Part shown: positions 62,377 through 64,000 of the stretch, one piece after another | How positions within the stretch are numbered: position 1 is the first letter of the stretch | Layout of the letters: each line of letters starts with the position of its first letter | NCBI GenBank assembly: GCA_028282885.1 | Contig: JANQGX010000064.1 | Location: 62,001-126,000, forward strand | Direction: 5' to 3' | DNA length: 64,000 bases | From: SAR324 cluster bacterium | GTDB lineage: Bacteria; SAR324; XYD2-FULL-50-16 | The notes under the pieces: model-generated | Seen by the model: the letters and a program-made list of their open reading frames with translations, nothing else | Databases searched by the model: none | What the model was told of the DNA's origin: nothing | Position numbers and translations under genes: made by a program

Positions 62377-64000
62377 ATGAATTTTGAAGATACCGGTCTC
62401 AAACCAGAAATTATCAAAGGCGTCAGGAAATTGGGATTTGAAGCGCCTATGCCCATCCAGGAAAAAGTGATTGCAGCCATGCTGAATCATCGTTCCGACC
62501 TAGTGGGGATTGCCCAGACAGGAACCGGAAAAACCGCTGCATATGGCCTGCCGTTGGTTCATTTGATCGAATCAGGCCAAAAGAAAGTTCAGGCCCTCAT
62601 CCTCACACCAACCAGAGAACTCTGCATTCAGGTGGCAGATGATATAACCAAATATGCCCGATACTCAAATGCGATAGAGGTGTTGGCTCTGTACGGCGGA
62701 GCCAGTATAGAAAACCAGATCCGGGGACTGAAGAAAGGTGTCCATCTTGTTGTCGGGACTCCCGGGCGCCTGCGGGATTTGATTAAACGAAAAAAACTCA
62801 CTATTAAGTCGATTAATACCATCGTGCTGGACGAAGCTGATGAGATGCTCAGCATGGGATTCAAGGAAGATTTGAATGCCATACTGGCAGAAGCACCGGA
62901 TTCCCGCCAAACCCTTCTCTTTTCGGCAACAATGCCCAGGGAAATAGCCGAAATCGCCGATAACTATATGAACGATCCCATTGAGATCGCCGTGGGAAGG
63001 CGGAATGTAGGGGCCGAGACGGTTGACCATGTCTACTATATGGTCAATGCAAGTGATCGATACAATGCCCTGAAGCGAATCGCTGACGTCAATCCCGATA
63101 TCTATGGTATTGTTTTCTGCAGGACCCGAAAGGAGACCCAGGAAGTGGCGGATAAGTTGATTGGTGACGGATACAACGCCGATGCTCTACACGGAGATCT
63201 TTCTCAATCTCAGCGGGATCACGTCATGAATCGATTTCGCATTAAAAACCTGCAGATGCTGGTGGCCACTGATGTTGCAGCCAGAGGTCTGGATGTGGAC
63301 GATCTTACCCATATCATTAATTACAATTTGCCGGACGGAAGCGAAACCTATATTCATCGCAGTGGCAGAACCGGAAGGGCCGGGAAGAAAGGCGTTTGCA
63401 TTACCATTATTCACAGCCGGGAAAAAGGAAAGATCAAGATGATTGAAAAAAAGATCCGCAAGACGTTTGAGCAGAAGCTGATTCCTTCCGGAACTGAAAT
63501 CTGTGAAAAGCAGCTTTTTCGGCTGATCGATAAGATGGAAACGGTAGCTGTTGATGAAAAGCAGATTGAGCCATTCCTGCCGGTTATTTACAAAAAGCTG
63601 TCCTGGTTATCCCGCGAGGAGTTGATAAAGCACTTTGTCTCTCTGGAATTCAACCACTTCCTCGATTTTTACAAAGACGCTCCGGATTTGAACATCCTGC
63701 AAAAAGCTAAAAAAAGTAAAAAGAAGAAAAAGTCGAAAACAACGCACAACCAGGAATTCTCCCGTTTCTTTATCAACTCCGGATCGCAGGACGGACTTGA
63801 ACCAGCCTACCTGATTGGCCTGATTAATGAGAATACCAAAAAGCGGGATATCGAAATCGGCAAAATTGAAATTATGAAGAAATTTGCGTTCTTTGAGGTC
63901 GATTCCGATTATGCTGATCGCATCATCAAGGGATTTGAAAATGCGGAATATGCCGGTAGAAGGGTGGTGGTTGAACTGGCTCAGCAAAAGAAAGAGTTTG
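62377..64000 (+). CDS. deaD: DEAD-box RNA helicase, DeaD/CsdA type (3' end outside the window)
   Basis: Open from an ATG at 62377 (AAGGAAAAG leader) to the window end: at least 541 residues, no stop. Motifs in order: Q motif with GFEAPMPIQEK, Walker A AQTGTGKT, PTRELC, GTPGR, DEAD box VLDEADEML, SAT motif FSATMP, then helicase C with VATDVAARGLDVD and HRSGRTGRAGKKG. A lysine-rich linker (KKSKKKKKSK) leads into a C-terminal part with GLINENTKKRDIEIGKIEI and FAFFEV, typical of the DbpA/CsdA RNA-binding domain. It unwinds structured RNA in ribosome assembly and RNA decay, mainly in the cold. It is separated from cspA by a terminator and a ~290-base leader with no other gene. Confidence 0.93.
   Translation, partial: MNFEDTGLKPEIIKGVRKLGFEAPMPIQEKVIAAMLNHRSDLVGIAQTGTGKTAAYGLPLVHLIESGQKKVQALILTPTRELCIQVADDITKYARYSNAIEVLALYGGASIENQIRGLKKGVHLVVGTPGRLRDLIKRKKLTIKSINTIVLDEADEMLSMGFKEDLNAILAEAPDSRQTLLFSATMPREIAEIADNYMNDPIEIAVGRRNVGAETVDHVYYMVNASDRYNALKRIADVNPDIYGIVFCRTRKETQEVADKLIGDGYNADALHGDLSQSQRDHVMNRFRIKNLQMLVATDVAARGLDVDDLTHIINYNLPDGSETYIHRSGRTGRAGKKGVCITIIHSREKGKIKMIEKKIRKTFEQKLIPSGTEICEKQLFRLIDKMETVAVDEKQIEPFLPVIYKKLSWLSREELIKHFVSLEFNHFLDFYKDAPDLNILQKAKKSKKKKKSKTTHNQEFSRFFINSGSQDGLEPAYLIGLINENTKKRDIEIGKIEIMKKFAFFEVDSDYADRIIKGFENAEYAGRRVVVELAQQKKEF

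Noticed and set aside
1-64000. CRISPR arrays, tRNA or rRNA genes, intact transposases or integrases, phage genes.
   Set aside because: No regularly spaced repeats, cloverleaf sequences or recognisable mobile-element proteins were seen on either strand.

Overview
This 64 kb window comes from a Gram-negative bacterium of moderate GC content with a mostly anaerobic-looking gene set. It carries a TonB-dependent receptor, a lipoprotein with a lipobox, FeoAB, a ferrosome-type gene cluster, a cytoplasmic molybdopterin oxidoreductase, a membrane-anchored reductive-dehalogenase-like protein, and CoA-dependent fatty or aromatic acid catabolism. The mixture most resembles a Desulfobacterota (deltaproteobacterial) genome, but no ribosomal marker is present, so this is an inference of modest strength.

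Layout. (1) Positions 1-14.6 kb hold a metallophore or metal uptake island. A plus-strand peptide/nickel/opine-type ABC importer (substrate-binding protein, two permeases, fused double ATPase) is followed by an ATP-grasp ligase and a convergent OccR/NocR-like LysR regulator. On the minus strand are an AraC regulator, a TonB receptor, two exporter-fold ABC half-transporters of YbtPQ/IrtAB type, an iron-complex binding protein and a TetR-like protein without its HTH. No siderophore synthetase is visible. (2) 14.9-21.6 kb is an iron-handling block: a four-gene ferrosome-type operon (P1B-6-like ATPase, two small hydrophobic proteins, one LPGR-motif protein) divergent from feoA-feoB-Cys-rich protein. 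A 14-bp palindrome recurs at both promoters and before araC. (3) 21.7-30.1 kb holds a Ser/Thr dehydratase, a KefB-type antiporter, an orphan histidine kinase, and an acetolactate synthase preceded by two Ile-rich leader-peptide-like ORFs with a terminator-like hairpin between them. (4) 30.5-34.2 kb is a fatty-acid oxidation pair (FadB-like, thiolase) with a clear terminator, followed by a lone archaeal-type ATPase.

(5) 35.6-45.8 kb is a minus-strand set: IclR regulator, tripartite tricarboxylate transporter (TctC plus a TctA-TctB fusion), an arylsulfotransferase-like propeller protein, a molybdopterin oxidoreductase, a small 4Fe-4S protein and a membrane-anchored RdhA-like protein. It looks like an undescribed uptake-and-conversion module for an aromatic or carboxylated compound. 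(6) 46.3-59.0 kb is a CoA-linked catabolic cluster: enoyl-CoA hydratase, acyl-CoA ligase fused to an SCP2 sterol-carrier domain, HpaB/AbfD-fold flavoprotein, FabK/NMO-type flavoprotein, three SDR/epimerase reductases, aldehyde dehydrogenase and an MFS carrier. It is bracketed by two closely similar TetR regulators. The composition suggests degradation of a hydrophobic alcohol, aldehyde or acid (terpenoid or steroid-like), but the substrate is unknown. (7) 59.6-64 kb holds a beta-helix lipoprotein and a cold-shock pair, cspA and a DeaD-type RNA helicase that runs off the window.

Most genes sit in tight co-directional runs with 1-8 base overlaps and good ribosome binding sites. No tRNA, rRNA, CRISPR array or intact transposase was found.
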